Assembly: GCF_030316885.1 (NCBI RefSeq)
Contig: NZ_JASZYQ010000007.1
Coordinates: 1 to 64,000 of the forward strand
Length of the DNA stretch: 64,000 nt
Source: Variovorax jilinensis
GTDB lineage: Bacteria > Pseudomonadota > Gammaproteobacteria > Burkholderiales > Burkholderiaceae_C
Reading direction: 5' to 3'
The position numbers were made by a program, and so were the translations under genes. Of this stretch, positions 35,551-44,062 are shown piece by piece. The notes beneath the pieces were generated by a model. That model did no database searches, was not told the DNA's origin, and saw nothing but the letters and a program-made list of their open reading frames with translations. Positions within the stretch are counted from its first letter, which is position 1. Each line of letters begins with the position of its first letter.

Positions 35551-36984
35551 ATGGACGCCCTCCTTCTCGCACGCATCCAGTTCGGGTTCACGATCTCCTT
35601 CCACATCGTCTTCCCGGCACTCACGATCGGTTTGGCGAGTTATCTCGCCGTGCTCGAAGGACTGTGGCTCAAGACCCGTCGCCCCGTGTACATGGACCTC
35701 TATCATTTCTGGTCCAAGGTGTTCGCAGTGGCGTTCGGGATGGGTGTGGTGTCTGGGCTGGTGATGGCCTATCAGTTCGGAACCAACTGGAGTAACTTCT
35801 CGCGCTTCGCCGGCGGAGTGACCGGCCCCTTGCTGGCCTACGAGGTGCTGACGGCCTTCTTTCTCGAGGCGGGCTTCCTGGGGGTGATGCTGTTCGGCAT
35901 GAAGCGCGTCGGGCCGGGCCTGCACTTCATGTCGACGGTAGCCGTCGCGGTCGGGACGCTGATCTCGGCCACATGGATACTTGCATCCAACAGCTGGATG
36001 CAGACGCCACAGGGCCACGAGATCATCGATGGCCGCGTCGTGCCGGTCGACTGGCTGCGCGTCATCTGGAATCCGTCGTTTCCTTATCGCCTCGCCCACA
36101 TGGTGGTATCGGCGTTCCTGGCCACTGCACTGATGGTGAGCGCCAGCGCGGCCTGGCACCTGCTGCGCGGCCGCAACACCGAGCCCGTCCGCGTCATGTT
36201 CTCGATGGCGCTCTGGATGATCCTCATCGCCGCGCCGGTGCAGGCACTGATAGGCGACCAGCACGGGCTCAACACGCTCAAGCATCAGCCGGCCAAGATC
36301 GCGGCCATCGAAGGCCACTGGGAGAACAGGCCCGGTGAGGGCGTGCCGCTCATCCTCTTCGGCTGGCCGGACATGGCTGCGGAAGTCACGCGATTCGCCG
36401 TCGAGATCCCGCGCGCCGGCAGCTTGCTGCTCACGCACTCGTGGGATGGAGACATCCCGGCGCTGAAGAACTTTCCGGCGGCGGACCGGCCCAACGCGAC
36501 GGTGGTGTTCTGGACTTTTCGCGTGATGGTCGGTCTCGGCGTTCTGATGATCGTGCTGGGGCTGTGGGCGGCATGGCTGCGCTGGCGGCAGCGCCTCCTC
36601 GATTCCACCGCCTTCCTGCGCTTCGCTGCGGTGATGGGCCCCTCGGGGCTGGTGGCGATCCTGGCGGGCTGGTACACCACCGAGATCGGGCGTCAGCCCT
36701 GGATCATCTATGGCCTGATGCGCACCGCGGACGCCGTCTCGCCGCGTCACACCGCGGGGCAGATGGCAGTCACCATGGCGATCTTCGTCGTGGCCTATCT
36801 CTTCGTTTTCGGAGCGGGCACCCTCTACGGCTTGCGCCTGATTGCAGACGGTCCGGCCGTCGACGAGGGTGAGCATCCGCTTGATGGAGGGCCGGGGCAG
36901 CCGCGCCAGCCGATGCGCCCGCTTTCGGCTGCTGGCGCCACCGCCTCGATCGACCTGTCCCGCGAGGTGCGCCATGGGCATTGA
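35551..36984 (+). CDS. cydA: cytochrome bd quinol oxidase subunit I (CioA-like)
   Basis: This 477-residue multi-spanning protein oxidises quinol and reduces oxygen. His ligands and membrane helices are in the normal order (ARIQFGFTISFHIVFPALTI at the start, GRQPWIIYGLMRT near residue 380). The Q loop between helices 6 and 7 is short, as in the cyanide-insensitive CioA group. ATG 35551 follows GGCGGAG. Its 3' end overlaps subunit II by 11 bases. Confidence 0.95.
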   Translation: MDALLLARIQFGFTISFHIVFPALTIGLASYLAVLEGLWLKTRRPVYMDLYHFWSKVFAVAFGMGVVSGLVMAYQFGTNWSNFSRFAGGVTGPLLAYEVLTAFFLEAGFLGVMLFGMKRVGPGLHFMSTVAVAVGTLISATWILASNSWMQTPQGHEIIDGRVVPVDWLRVIWNPSFPYRLAHMVVSAFLATALMVSASAAWHLLRGRNTEPVRVMFSMALWMILIAAPVQALIGDQHGLNTLKHQPAKIAAIEGHWENRPGEGVPLILFGWPDMAAEVTRFAVEIPRAGSLLLTHSWDGDIPALKNFPAADRPNATVVFWTFRVMVGLGVLMIVLGLWAAWLRWRQRLLDSTAFLRFAAVMGPSGLVAILAGWYTTEIGRQPWIIYGLMRTADAVSPRHTAGQMAVTMAIFVVAYLFVFGAGTLYGLRLIADGPAVDEGEHPLDGGPGQPRQPMRPLSAAGATASIDLSREVRHGH

Positions 36985-37981
36985 CCTGCCATTGCTGTGG
37001 GCCGTGATCATCCTGTTCGGCATCATGATGTACGTCGTGATGGACGGGTTCGACCTCGGCATCGGAATCCTGTATCCGTTCTTCGACGCCAAGGACGATC
37101 GCGACGTGATGATGAACACGGTTGCGCCGGTGTGGGACGGCAACGAGACCTGGCTGGTACTTGGCGGCGCCGGCCTGATGGCCGCGTTCCCCTTGGCCTA
37201 CGCCGTGATCCTGAGCGCCTTCTACCTGCCCCTGATCCTGATGCTGGTCGGCCTGATCTTTCGCGGCGTCGCCTTCGAGTTCCGCTTCAAGGCGGCACCA
37301 GGCAAGCGCCGGCTCTGGGACAAGGCCTTCGTGGGCGGATCGGTGACCGCCACGTTCTTCCAGGGCGTGACGCTCGGCGCCTACATCGACGGCATCCGGA
37401 TCGCCGACGGCAACTACGCCGGCGCGGCGTTCGACTGGCTGACGCCTTTTTCGCTGTTCACCGGCGTCGGCCTCATCGCGGTGTATGCGCTTCTAGGCGC
37501 CACCTGGCTGATCATGAAGACCGACGGCGAACTGCACGAGCGCATGCGTGCGCTCGCCCGCCGATTGGCCTGGGTGCTGCTGGCCGTGATCGGGGTGATC
37601 AGCATCTGGACACCTCTCGCCCACGAGGCCATAGCGGCGCGCTGGTTCAGCTTGCCCAACCTGCTGCTGTTCGCGCCGGTGCCGATGCTCGTGTTGCTGG
37701 CCAGCCATCGTCTGCTACGGGATCTTGAAAGCGACCGTCAAGCCTCGCCGTTCGTCCTCACACTGGCGCTGGTTTTCCTCGGCTACAGCGGTCTCGGCAT
37801 CAGCCTGTGGCCTTCCATCATTCCGCCGGACGTCTCGATCTGGGAGGCGGCCGGGCCGCCTCAGAGCCTCGGCTTCGCCCTCGTCGGCGCACTGTCGATC
37901 ATCCCTGTGATCCTGATGTACACCGCCTTCTCGTATTGGGTGTTCCGCGGCAAGGTTCGAGTCGGCGAGGACTTCCACTGA
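36974..37981 (+). CDS. cydB: cytochrome bd quinol oxidase subunit II (CioB-like)
   Basis: This 335-residue protein has eight membrane segments and the family start LLWAVIILFGIMMYVVMDGFD plus NTVAPVWDGNETWLVL. It pairs with subunit I to form bd oxidase. ATG 36974 lies within the cydA 3' end. Its stop shares a base with the next ATG (TGATG). Confidence 0.95.
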   Translation: MGIDLPLLWAVIILFGIMMYVVMDGFDLGIGILYPFFDAKDDRDVMMNTVAPVWDGNETWLVLGGAGLMAAFPLAYAVILSAFYLPLILMLVGLIFRGVAFEFRFKAAPGKRRLWDKAFVGGSVTATFFQGVTLGAYIDGIRIADGNYAGAAFDWLTPFSLFTGVGLIAVYALLGATWLIMKTDGELHERMRALARRLAWVLLAVIGVISIWTPLAHEAIAARWFSLPNLLLFAPVPMLVLLASHRLLRDLESDRQASPFVLTLALVFLGYSGLGISLWPSIIPPDVSIWEAAGPPQSLGFALVGALSIIPVILMYTAFSYWVFRGKVRVGEDFH

Positions 37982-38127
37982 TGCAGGGCGATCGCATGCC
38001 GATGGTTCGCGTGTGGGGCCGCCGGTTGGCCTGGCTCGCTGCCTTCTGGATGGCCGGAGTGGCCGCCACCGGGGCGCTGGCATGGGTGCTCAAACTGTTG
38101 ATGCGGGCAGTGGGCCTTGCGGGGTGA
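37981..38127 (+). CDS. DUF2474-type small membrane subunit of bd oxidase
   Basis: This 48-residue peptide with one membrane helix (about residues 16-43, RLAWLAAFWMAGVAATGAL) follows cydB by a one-base overlap. Position and composition match the DUF2474/CydX-like peptides that stabilise bd oxidases. ATG 37996 is an alternative start. Confidence 0.8.
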   Translation: MQGDRMPMVRVWGRRLAWLAAFWMAGVAATGALAWVLKLLMRAVGLAG

Positions 38128-38256
38128 CACGCGGCGGGTGGCAGCGGGCTCCTTGAGTCGCGTTGCCTGCAGGTGCTCGTTCGTCCGTCGCCAAGTATCT
38201 GGACACGACTCGAGGTCGACGACCTGCTGCCGCGATGGCGGTATCCACCACTAATG

Positions 38257-38300
38257 TTGGCGTGATCTGACCATCCGTCGGGCGAAGGGACTTCTAGACT
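38257..38300 (+). promoter_or_regulatory. putative AraC-regulon promoter element, copy 4 (HD-domain gene)
   Basis: TTGGC at 38257 and a -10-like TAGACT ending at 38300 keep the same spacing as the other three copies. The middle is more divergent. It lies 74 bases before the HD-domain gene. Confidence 0.45.
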
Positions 38301-38374
38301 CGATGTCGGAGATCAGGCTGTCGGCGTCCATGGTGATGCCGCAGCGCTCCGCTCGACATCACCTAGGAGCCACC

Positions 38375-39061
38375 ATGTCCACCTTGATCGCGGGGATCCG
38401 CGTCCCCGACAGTCTACTAGCACGCGAAGCGACCGAGCTGGTCCGCGACACCGAGACCGAATTGTTGTTTCACCATTCCAAGCGCGTGTTCTTCTTCGCT
38501 GCATTGGCTGGCGAACGACACCGGATGACCTTCGACGCGGAGATGCTCTACATCGGTGCCATGTTTCACGACATGGGCCTGATGCCGGCGTACAGCACTG
38601 CGACCGAGCGTTTTGAAGTCGATGGTGCCAACGCGGCGTCTGATTTCCTGAAGCGGCATCAGATTGCTGAAGCGCACATTGACCAAGTGTGGGATGCCAT
38701 CGCTTTGCACACGACCCCCGGTATCCCCAAGCACAAGAAGCCCATAGTGGCTCTGGTGACTGCCGGTGTCGAAATGGACGTACTGGGCATAGCCTACGAT
38801 GAGTTCACGGCAGAGCAGCGCGCCCAGATCGTAGCTGCACATCCCCGCGGTGTCGGATTCAAGGAAGGAATTATCGACGCGTTCTTCAAGGGAACGATGC
38901 TCAAGCCGGACACCACCTTCGGCAACGTCAAGGCCGACGTGCTGGCGCTGAAGGACCCGACATACAAGCGGCTCAACTTCTGCGGCTTGATCCTCAACTC
39001 GTCATGGAATGACGGATGTGGCCATCCAACCTGCGGCGCGCACACCAATGCAAGCGAATGA
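38375..39061 (+). CDS. HD-domain hydrolase, cyanamide-hydratase-like family
   Basis: ATG 38375, after TAGGAG, gives 228 residues. The HD metal site is formed by HHSKRVFFF (His), GAMFHDMGL (His-Asp) and later Asp/His residues around AIALHTTPGIP. The family includes proteins related to fungal cyanamide hydratase and many uncharacterised bacterial members. Its actual substrate is unknown. It is followed by an SDR on the same strand, and a regulatory element lies upstream. Confidence 0.87.
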   Translation: MSTLIAGIRVPDSLLAREATELVRDTETELLFHHSKRVFFFAALAGERHRMTFDAEMLYIGAMFHDMGLMPAYSTATERFEVDGANAASDFLKRHQIAEAHIDQVWDAIALHTTPGIPKHKKPIVALVTAGVEMDVLGIAYDEFTAEQRAQIVAAHPRGVGFKEGIIDAFFKGTMLKPDTTFGNVKADVLALKDPTYKRLNFCGLILNSSWNDGCGHPTCGAHTNASE

Positions 39062-39068
39062 ATCCAAC

Positions 39069-39905
39069 ATGAAGACGGTGTTGATCACGGGTGCTTCGTC
39101 GGGCTTCGGCGAAGCCGTAGCGCTCCGTTTTGCGAAGGTTGGATGGAACGTGGTCGCCACCATGCGCGATCCTAGCGCGGCGGGTCCAGAACTCGGATCT
39201 TGGCCGAACCTGCTCGCCACACGCCTGGACGTTCAAGATCGCCAGACCATCGCGTCAGCTATCGAGGAGGGCATCCAGCGCTTCGGCGGCATAGACGTCG
39301 TGGTCAACAACGCCGGCTATGGGCTGTTTGGGATCTTCGAGGGTGTTAGTCGCGAGGCAATCCACGCGCAGTTCGACGTCAACGTATTCGGTGCAATGGA
39401 TGTCGTGCGCGCGATCCTTCCTCACTTCCGCTCCAAGGGGTCAGGGATGATCGTCAACGTCAGCTCGGGCGCGGGCGCGATCGGCTTTCCGATGGCCTCC
39501 ATCTACAGCGCATCGAAGTTTGCACTGGAAGGGTGGTCCGAGGGACTGTCTTATGAACTCGACTCGATCGGGATCAAGGTCAAGATCGTCGAACCTGGAG
39601 GCGCAACGAGAACCAACTTCATGCAGCGCACAGGCGCAGAGAGCGGCAGACAGCAGCCTATCGAAGACTACGCGCCGTTTCTGCGGAGTATCGGGACGTT
39701 GTATGAGGGAATGGGAAGCAGCGCCGATCCTGACGCAGTCGAAAAAGTTGCGGCCGCCATCTTCACGGCTGCGACCGACGGCAGCAATCAGCTTCGATAT
39801 TCCCCGACTGACGACATTCAGCCGATACTGAACGCTCGCCGATCAAGCTCGGAACAGGCGTACCGCTCCCTCACCCTGGGCATCTTCACCCCTAAGGCAG
39901 CGTAA
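39069..39905 (+). CDS. short-chain dehydrogenase/reductase
   Basis: ATG 39069 gives 278 residues beginning MKTVLITGASSGFGEAVAL, the NAD(P)-binding TGxxxGxG motif. The active site is Ser in NVSSGAGAIG and YSASK (Tyr/Lys). The NNAG motif is present. Upstream ATGs at 39009 and 39048 would overlap the HD gene's 3' end. Substrate unknown. It is probably co-transcribed with the HD gene (7-base gap). Confidence 0.92.
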   Translation: MKTVLITGASSGFGEAVALRFAKVGWNVVATMRDPSAAGPELGSWPNLLATRLDVQDRQTIASAIEEGIQRFGGIDVVVNNAGYGLFGIFEGVSREAIHAQFDVNVFGAMDVVRAILPHFRSKGSGMIVNVSSGAGAIGFPMASIYSASKFALEGWSEGLSYELDSIGIKVKIVEPGGATRTNFMQRTGAESGRQQPIEDYAPFLRSIGTLYEGMGSSADPDAVEKVAAAIFTAATDGSNQLRYSPTDDIQPILNARRSSSEQAYRSLTLGIFTPKAA

Positions 39906-40007
39906 AGAGGGGGGCCGTCCGGCACCGTGGCCCTCACGCTCCTCGCAGCGCTTTGCTCTCCCAGGGATACCGGCAAGCGGCTGCGGTCGTTGAGGATGTC
40001 AACGTCC

Positions 40008-41003
40008 CTATCGCGCGCTTCTCAGTGCTGCTGGTGTCATGCCTAGCGTTGCGCGGCACTGCCGAATGAAATGCGAGGTGTCCGCGAGCCCGATTCGCCG
40101 CCCTACTTCCGACACCGTGATGCGGTCGAACCGGGGATCTCGCAGCATGCGTTCGGCAACCGTCATGCGATGCCTGATCAGGTGCTGCAGGAACGTGGCG
40201 CCACTGCGTGCGAAGTAGCGATGCAAGGTGCGTTCCGAGATGAAGAGATCCTTGGCGATCGCCTGAGCCGTTAACCCGTGCTCGGCATAGCGTTGGTGCA
40301 GGCGCTCCGTTGCCTTGCGGATGAACGCATCCATGGTTCGTGAGCTCTCATTTGCATGGCCGGCGAAGTCGTTGGTTCCTAGTGCCAGCAAGGAGCCGAG
40401 TTGGTCGGTCAGGAGCTTGGTCGGCAAAGGCGGCCTTGTGGCCACCTGAGGCGTCAATTGCTGAACGAAGCTGCTCAACGGCTGACCCCATCCGCCTGCC
40501 GCGTCGATTCGCAAGCCACATTGCGCCTGCGGATCCGTCAGCCAGGACTCGATCCAATCAACGGGCAGCCGCAGCGTGATGAGGTTCGCTGCGCTTTCGA
40601 AGTGCATCTCGTAGGGCTGCTTGGAGTCGAACAGCATGCAGTCGCCAGGCATCAGTCGTGAAACGCCATTGTTCTGCGCAGCTGCCCATGGGGCATCGAG
40701 CGTGCAGCGAAGGTAGAAGCGGCTTTCGTCGCTTCGCGAAATCGCCGCTTTCGTCCGGTGGACATCTTGGGGCGTACTTTCAACTGTGTTCACCATGATC
40801 TGGCCGCAACCGGCCGACTCGAGCGTCGCGTGGAAATCCGTGCCCGCCGCGCTGGTCACCTCGTGCTCGTCCAGGCCTTGGCAAATTGCATGGAGCCAGT
40901 AGTCGAGCCTTTCTGGCGGCGGCACGTCGGCAGTTGTCCACTGGCGGACGCCCAGGGGAGAGGCCGACGCATGTGACGAATCCCGGTCTTCCTCTGTCGC
41001 CAT
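40008..41003 (-). CDS. AraC-family transcriptional regulator (paralogue)
   Basis: This 331-residue protein has an N-terminal sensor domain and a C-terminal HTH pair (LTAQAIAKDLFISERTLHRY, VGRRIGLADTSHFIRQC). It is close to the regulator at 32828-33829 throughout and to the broken copy at 24001. It faces away from the nitrile hydratase operon and towards the SDR gene. It may share targets with its paralogue. Confidence 0.93.
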   Translation of the reverse strand: MATEEDRDSSHASASPLGVRQWTTADVPPPERLDYWLHAICQGLDEHEVTSAAGTDFHATLESAGCGQIMVNTVESTPQDVHRTKAAISRSDESRFYLRCTLDAPWAAAQNNGVSRLMPGDCMLFDSKQPYEMHFESAANLITLRLPVDWIESWLTDPQAQCGLRIDAAGGWGQPLSSFVQQLTPQVATRPPLPTKLLTDQLGSLLALGTNDFAGHANESSRTMDAFIRKATERLHQRYAEHGLTAQAIAKDLFISERTLHRYFARSGATFLQHLIRHRMTVAERMLRDPRFDRITVSEVGRRIGLADTSHFIRQCRATLGMTPAALRSAR

Positions 41004-41143
41004 TCTTGGTTCCTGTTCAACGGGCCGAGTTGCGCGTCCTGCTTGCGCTTGCGCACCTCATGCGAATTCAGAAGGCTTCGCAGGCGCTCAAGGCACGCAG
41101 GCGAAGAAGATCGTGGTCAACTAGCACATACGTGAACGACGGC

Positions 41144-41797
41144 TTAGACCCTTCTTTGCGTCTGCAACTCGGCCAACTCGAGATAGCTTTCCGATAGATC
41201 GACGACCACGGCCCCGTCGTCCAGCGCATCGCTCCAAAGCGATCGGCGATCGAATTCCACACGGTAGGTGAACTCCGAGGTGGCATCCATCCGATGTCCC
41301 GCCTCGCCTGGAAATGCGAGAGCGTGACGTCCGCAATGCAGGATCGTGCCGATGTGTCCTCGGACATACGCCGGAGCGCGCACATGGCCATCCGGCAATG
41401 GCGAACGAACACGCACGCTGTCGCCCGGCTGGAGGCGGACGGTCTGGGTCGGCGCCGGACCTGAATGCCCCGGCCCCATCGCCTTGACCGCGGGGATCGT
41501 GACGTGGTCTTCCAGGTGCGCCTTGATCTCGTCCTCGGTGACGATGCCTGCCTCGATGTGCGCGCGGGTGACCCCGCTCAGCATCCTGTCGAAGTAGGCG
41601 TTGTGGAGATAGAACTCGTTCGGTAGCCGTTCAACGGCATGGCGGTAGGCGTCGGTGCGATACCAGCCCTTTTTGACCCCCAGCCGCAGCACCGCCATCA
41701 AGGTCCATTCCCACCGTTCGTCGTATTCGAAGTCCCCTTCAATACCGGGAATGGCTCCGAAGCCAGAGGCTCCGCCTAGGTCGTGGACATCAGGCAT
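41144..41797 (-). CDS. nthB: nitrile hydratase beta subunit
   Basis: This 217-residue protein begins [20 protein letters not shown], close to the family start (MNGIHDxGGxxGFG). The C-terminal SH3-like domain has PGDSVRVRSP and PAYVRGHIGTI. ATG 41797 overlaps the alpha gene stop by eight bases. The subunit pairs with alpha to hydrate nitriles to amides. It is the last gene of the operon. Confidence 0.93.
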   Translation of the reverse strand: MPDVHDLGGASGFGAIPGIEGDFEYDERWEWTLMAVLRLGVKKGWYRTDAYRHAVERLPNEFYLHNAYFDRMLSGVTRAHIEAGIVTEDEIKAHLEDHVTIPAVKAMGPGHSGPAPTQTVRLQPGDSVRVRSPLPDGHVRAPAYVRGHIGTILHCGRHALAFPGEAGHRMDATSEFTYRVEFDRRSLWSDALDDGAVVVDLSESYLELAELQTQRRV

Positions 41798-42422
41798 GCT
41801 GGACCTCCGATAGCGACGTGGCGCGCCGCTCATCGCGGACCACCGAATGAACATCTGGCTGCGCCACACCGATCAAGCACTTCTTGGTAACGATCGATGC
41901 CAGTTCACGTTCACTCCAAGCCTCTGTGCCCGAGGGACGCTGCGGGATCACCATGTAGCCAGTTTCGGCCGTGATGTCCCAGACCTTGATCTCGACATCC
42001 CGATCTAGTTCGAGGCCAAACTCCCGCAGGACGGCCCGGGGCTCGCGCACCAAGCGAGCGCGATAGGCCAGGCTCTTGTACCAGACGGGCGGCTGGCCGA
42101 TGAGGGATTTGATCGTGCACGAGCACAGAGTGCAGACCAGCACGTTGTGGACCTTGTGCGTGTTCTCCAGTGCGACCGCATCCCAGTCGCCGAACGGGAC
42201 CGGCTGAACGACCTCGTTCGCTGCCGCCAGCGTATTGCTCAGGAGGCGCTCCCGAAAGTCGGGATCGCACCACGCCCTCGCAACCACGGCCGCACCGTTG
42301 TCGGGAGTCCATGATTCGAATCCCTGCTCCGTGGCATCTACCTCTGCCTGGGCATGCAGCCCCTTGGCGAGCAATGCATCGCGCAACGCCAGCGTTCTTT
42401 CCTTTTCGTTATTGAAGTACAC
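41790..42422 (-). CDS. nthA: nitrile hydratase alpha subunit
   Basis: This 210-residue subunit carries the metal-binding claw VCTLCSCT (about residues 95-102). Two cysteines of this claw are normally oxidised to sulfenic and sulfinic acids. CTLC with Thr resembles cobalt enzymes. The residue after CSC (Thr rather than Tyr) and the adjacent CobW-type activator resemble iron enzymes. The segment after it ([15 protein letters not shown]) departs from the usual WPVLGLPP. The start overlaps the activator stop by 14 bases. Confidence 0.93.
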   Translation of the reverse strand: MYFNNEKERTLALRDALLAKGLHAQAEVDATEQGFESWTPDNGAAVVARAWCDPDFRERLLSNTLAAANEVVQPVPFGDWDAVALENTHKVHNVLVCTLCSCTIKSLIGQPPVWYKSLAYRARLVREPRAVLREFGLELDRDVEIKVWDITAETGYMVIPQRPSGTEAWSERELASIVTKKCLIGVAQPDVHSVVRDERRATSLSEVQHA

Positions 42423-43644
42423 GGAGTTCTCCTTTCAGTGGTTCAGTCGTGTCGTACCCAGCCCAGGTGTCTGCGCCCTGAGCGATCTCGTCGTCTTCGA
42501 GCCGGCAGGCGCCGAGCGCAGTGGTGATCGCCTGCCTGTCGATGCCCTGGCCGATGAACACCAGCTCCTGGCGGCAGTCGCCGACGTCCTCCGACCATCG
42601 GCTTCGAATGAATGCACGCTGGTCTGGGTCGCTGGGCCACGCAGGCTCATCAACGAACTGCCACCAGCGTCCAGACCACTCGCAGCACATGGGTGAGCCG
42701 CCGGCCTTCGAGAGAACGCCGATCTCGGTCACCCGGTGTGCAAGCCACAGATAGCCCTTGGCGCGCAGCAGGCGGGGGTCACTGCCATAGGTCTCGAGGA
42801 ACGAGGCAAACCTTGCTGGATGAAAGGGGATGCGGGAGCTGTACACGAACGAGGAGACGCCATATGCATCCTGCTCGGTGTGAGGCTCGCCGCGCATCCT
42901 GGCAAGCCAGCCTGCCGCCGAGGCCGCCTGCTGGATGTCGAAACGGTGCGTGTTCATCAGATCGGCCGGCGCCACGGCCCCTTCGCTGGCGACCAGAATC
43001 CGTGCCTGGCTGTTCAGACCACGCAGGACGGCCTGCAGTTCGTGCACCTGCTCCGCGGAGATCAGGTCGGCCTTGCTGATGACGATGACGTCGGCGAATT
43101 CGACCTGGTTCACGAGCAGCGCGTGCAGATCGGTCTCGCCCGCGTGCCCGGACGTCAGACGCGCCACGAAATCCACCCCGTCGACCACGGTCGCCATGGT
43201 GTCCAGGCGGGCGACATCCGACAGGACGTGGCCCGCCTCATCCATGAAGGTGAATGTCTCGGCGATGGGCAGCGGTTCGCCGATCCCCGTGGATTCGACC
43301 AGCAGGTAGTCGAAGCGTCCGTCAGCAGCCAGATGCGCCACCTCTTGCAGCAGGTCCTCGCGCAGCGAGCAACAGATGCACCCGTTCGTCATCTCGACCA
43401 GCGAATAGTCGGCCCGGGTGAGTACGCCCGCATCCTGAACACGGTGCGCGTCCACATTGATCTCGCTCATGTCGTTCACGATGACCGCGATACGCATGCC
43501 GTGAGGCGAGGCGAGCAGATGGTTGAGAAGGGTTGTCTTGCCCGCGCCGAGGAAGCCGCTCAGTACCGTGACCGGCAAGCGGTCGTCTGCCGCAGTAGCA
43601 GCGCCTTGGCGGATTGAATCGATCAAGCCAGGTTCGTACGGCAT
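42409..43644 (-). CDS. CobW/COG0523 GTPase, P47K-type nitrile hydratase activator
   Basis: This 411-residue GTPase has Walker [15 protein letters not shown], near residue 35. The metal-binding C-x-C-C motif is in [10 protein letters not shown], and the guanine-recognition motif is SKAD. The C-terminal CobW_C domain is about 280-400. Iron-type nitrile hydratases need such an activator for metal insertion. Here it precedes the alpha gene rather than following beta. It starts 13 bases after the AtzH-like gene. Confidence 0.92.
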   Translation of the reverse strand: MPYEPGLIDSIRQGAATAADDRLPVTVLSGFLGAGKTTLLNHLLASPHGMRIAVIVNDMSEINVDAHRVQDAGVLTRADYSLVEMTNGCICCSLREDLLQEVAHLAADGRFDYLLVESTGIGEPLPIAETFTFMDEAGHVLSDVARLDTMATVVDGVDFVARLTSGHAGETDLHALLVNQVEFADVIVISKADLISAEQVHELQAVLRGLNSQARILVASEGAVAPADLMNTHRFDIQQAASAAGWLARMRGEPHTEQDAYGVSSFVYSSRIPFHPARFASFLETYGSDPRLLRAKGYLWLAHRVTEIGVLSKAGGSPMCCEWSGRWWQFVDEPAWPSDPDQRAFIRSRWSEDVGDCRQELVFIGQGIDRQAITTALGACRLEDDEIAQGADTWAGYDTTEPLKGELRVLQ

Positions 43645-43657
43645 GCGGTTCCTGCGC

Positions 43658-44050
43658 TCAGCTCGCGGCCGGTTGGGGTATCAGGCTCACATGGGCCGCG
43701 ACGATCTTCCAGCCCGTTTCGAATCGGACCCAGGTCTGCTGCTGGCGTCCAATGAATCCGGCATGGGCTTCGCGTTCGAAGAGGGTGCTGGCGGTGGCGC
43801 TGGCGTGCCCGAACGTGGTGATGATCGTGTGGCTCAGGGAGCGGCTCAGGCCCACAGGTGACCTCTTGCTGCGGTAGGCACGAATTTCATGGATGCCGTG
43901 CAGGTTCTCGGCCACGCCATAGCGAACGACCTTGGAGTCGGTCCAGAAGAAGGCGTCGAGCCCTTGCAGGTCGTTCGCGAGCAGGGCGGTCTCGTAGCGA
44001 TGGAACACCGCCTGGACTTCGGCGACAACGCCGGGATCGTTGATGATCAT
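43658..44050 (-). CDS. atzH: AtzH-like (DUF3225, HpxZ-type) protein
   Basis: This 130-residue protein has a SnoaL/NTF2-like fold pattern. It begins with [20 protein letters not shown], then [20 protein letters not shown] and [13 protein letters not shown]. This matches the AtzH/HpxZ family encoded beside AtzE-type amidases. In the cyanurate pathway AtzH acts with AtzE and AtzG. Here it lies between the amidase and the activator of nitrile hydratase, 12 bases from the amidase stop. Confidence 0.88.
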   Translation of the reverse strand: MIINDPGVVAEVQAVFHRYETALLANDLQGLDAFFWTDSKVVRYGVAENLHGIHEIRAYRSKRSPVGLSRSLSHTIITTFGHASATASTLFEREAHAGFIGRQQQTWVRFETGWKIVAAHVSLIPQPAAS

Positions 44051-44062
44051 CTTCAGTCCTCG

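Noticed and set aside
35351-35551. 66-codon frame before cydA
   Set aside because: No motif, no ribosome-binding site, and it ends on the cydA start; more likely leader sequence.
35302-37143. 613-codon open frame opposite cydA and cydB
   Set aside because: The plus strand encodes complete bd oxidase subunits; the antisense frame is His/Arg-rich with no motif.
39906-40007. GC-rich hairpin between the SDR and AraC genes
   Set aside because: Stem is short and no T-run follows on either strand; not strong enough to call a terminator.
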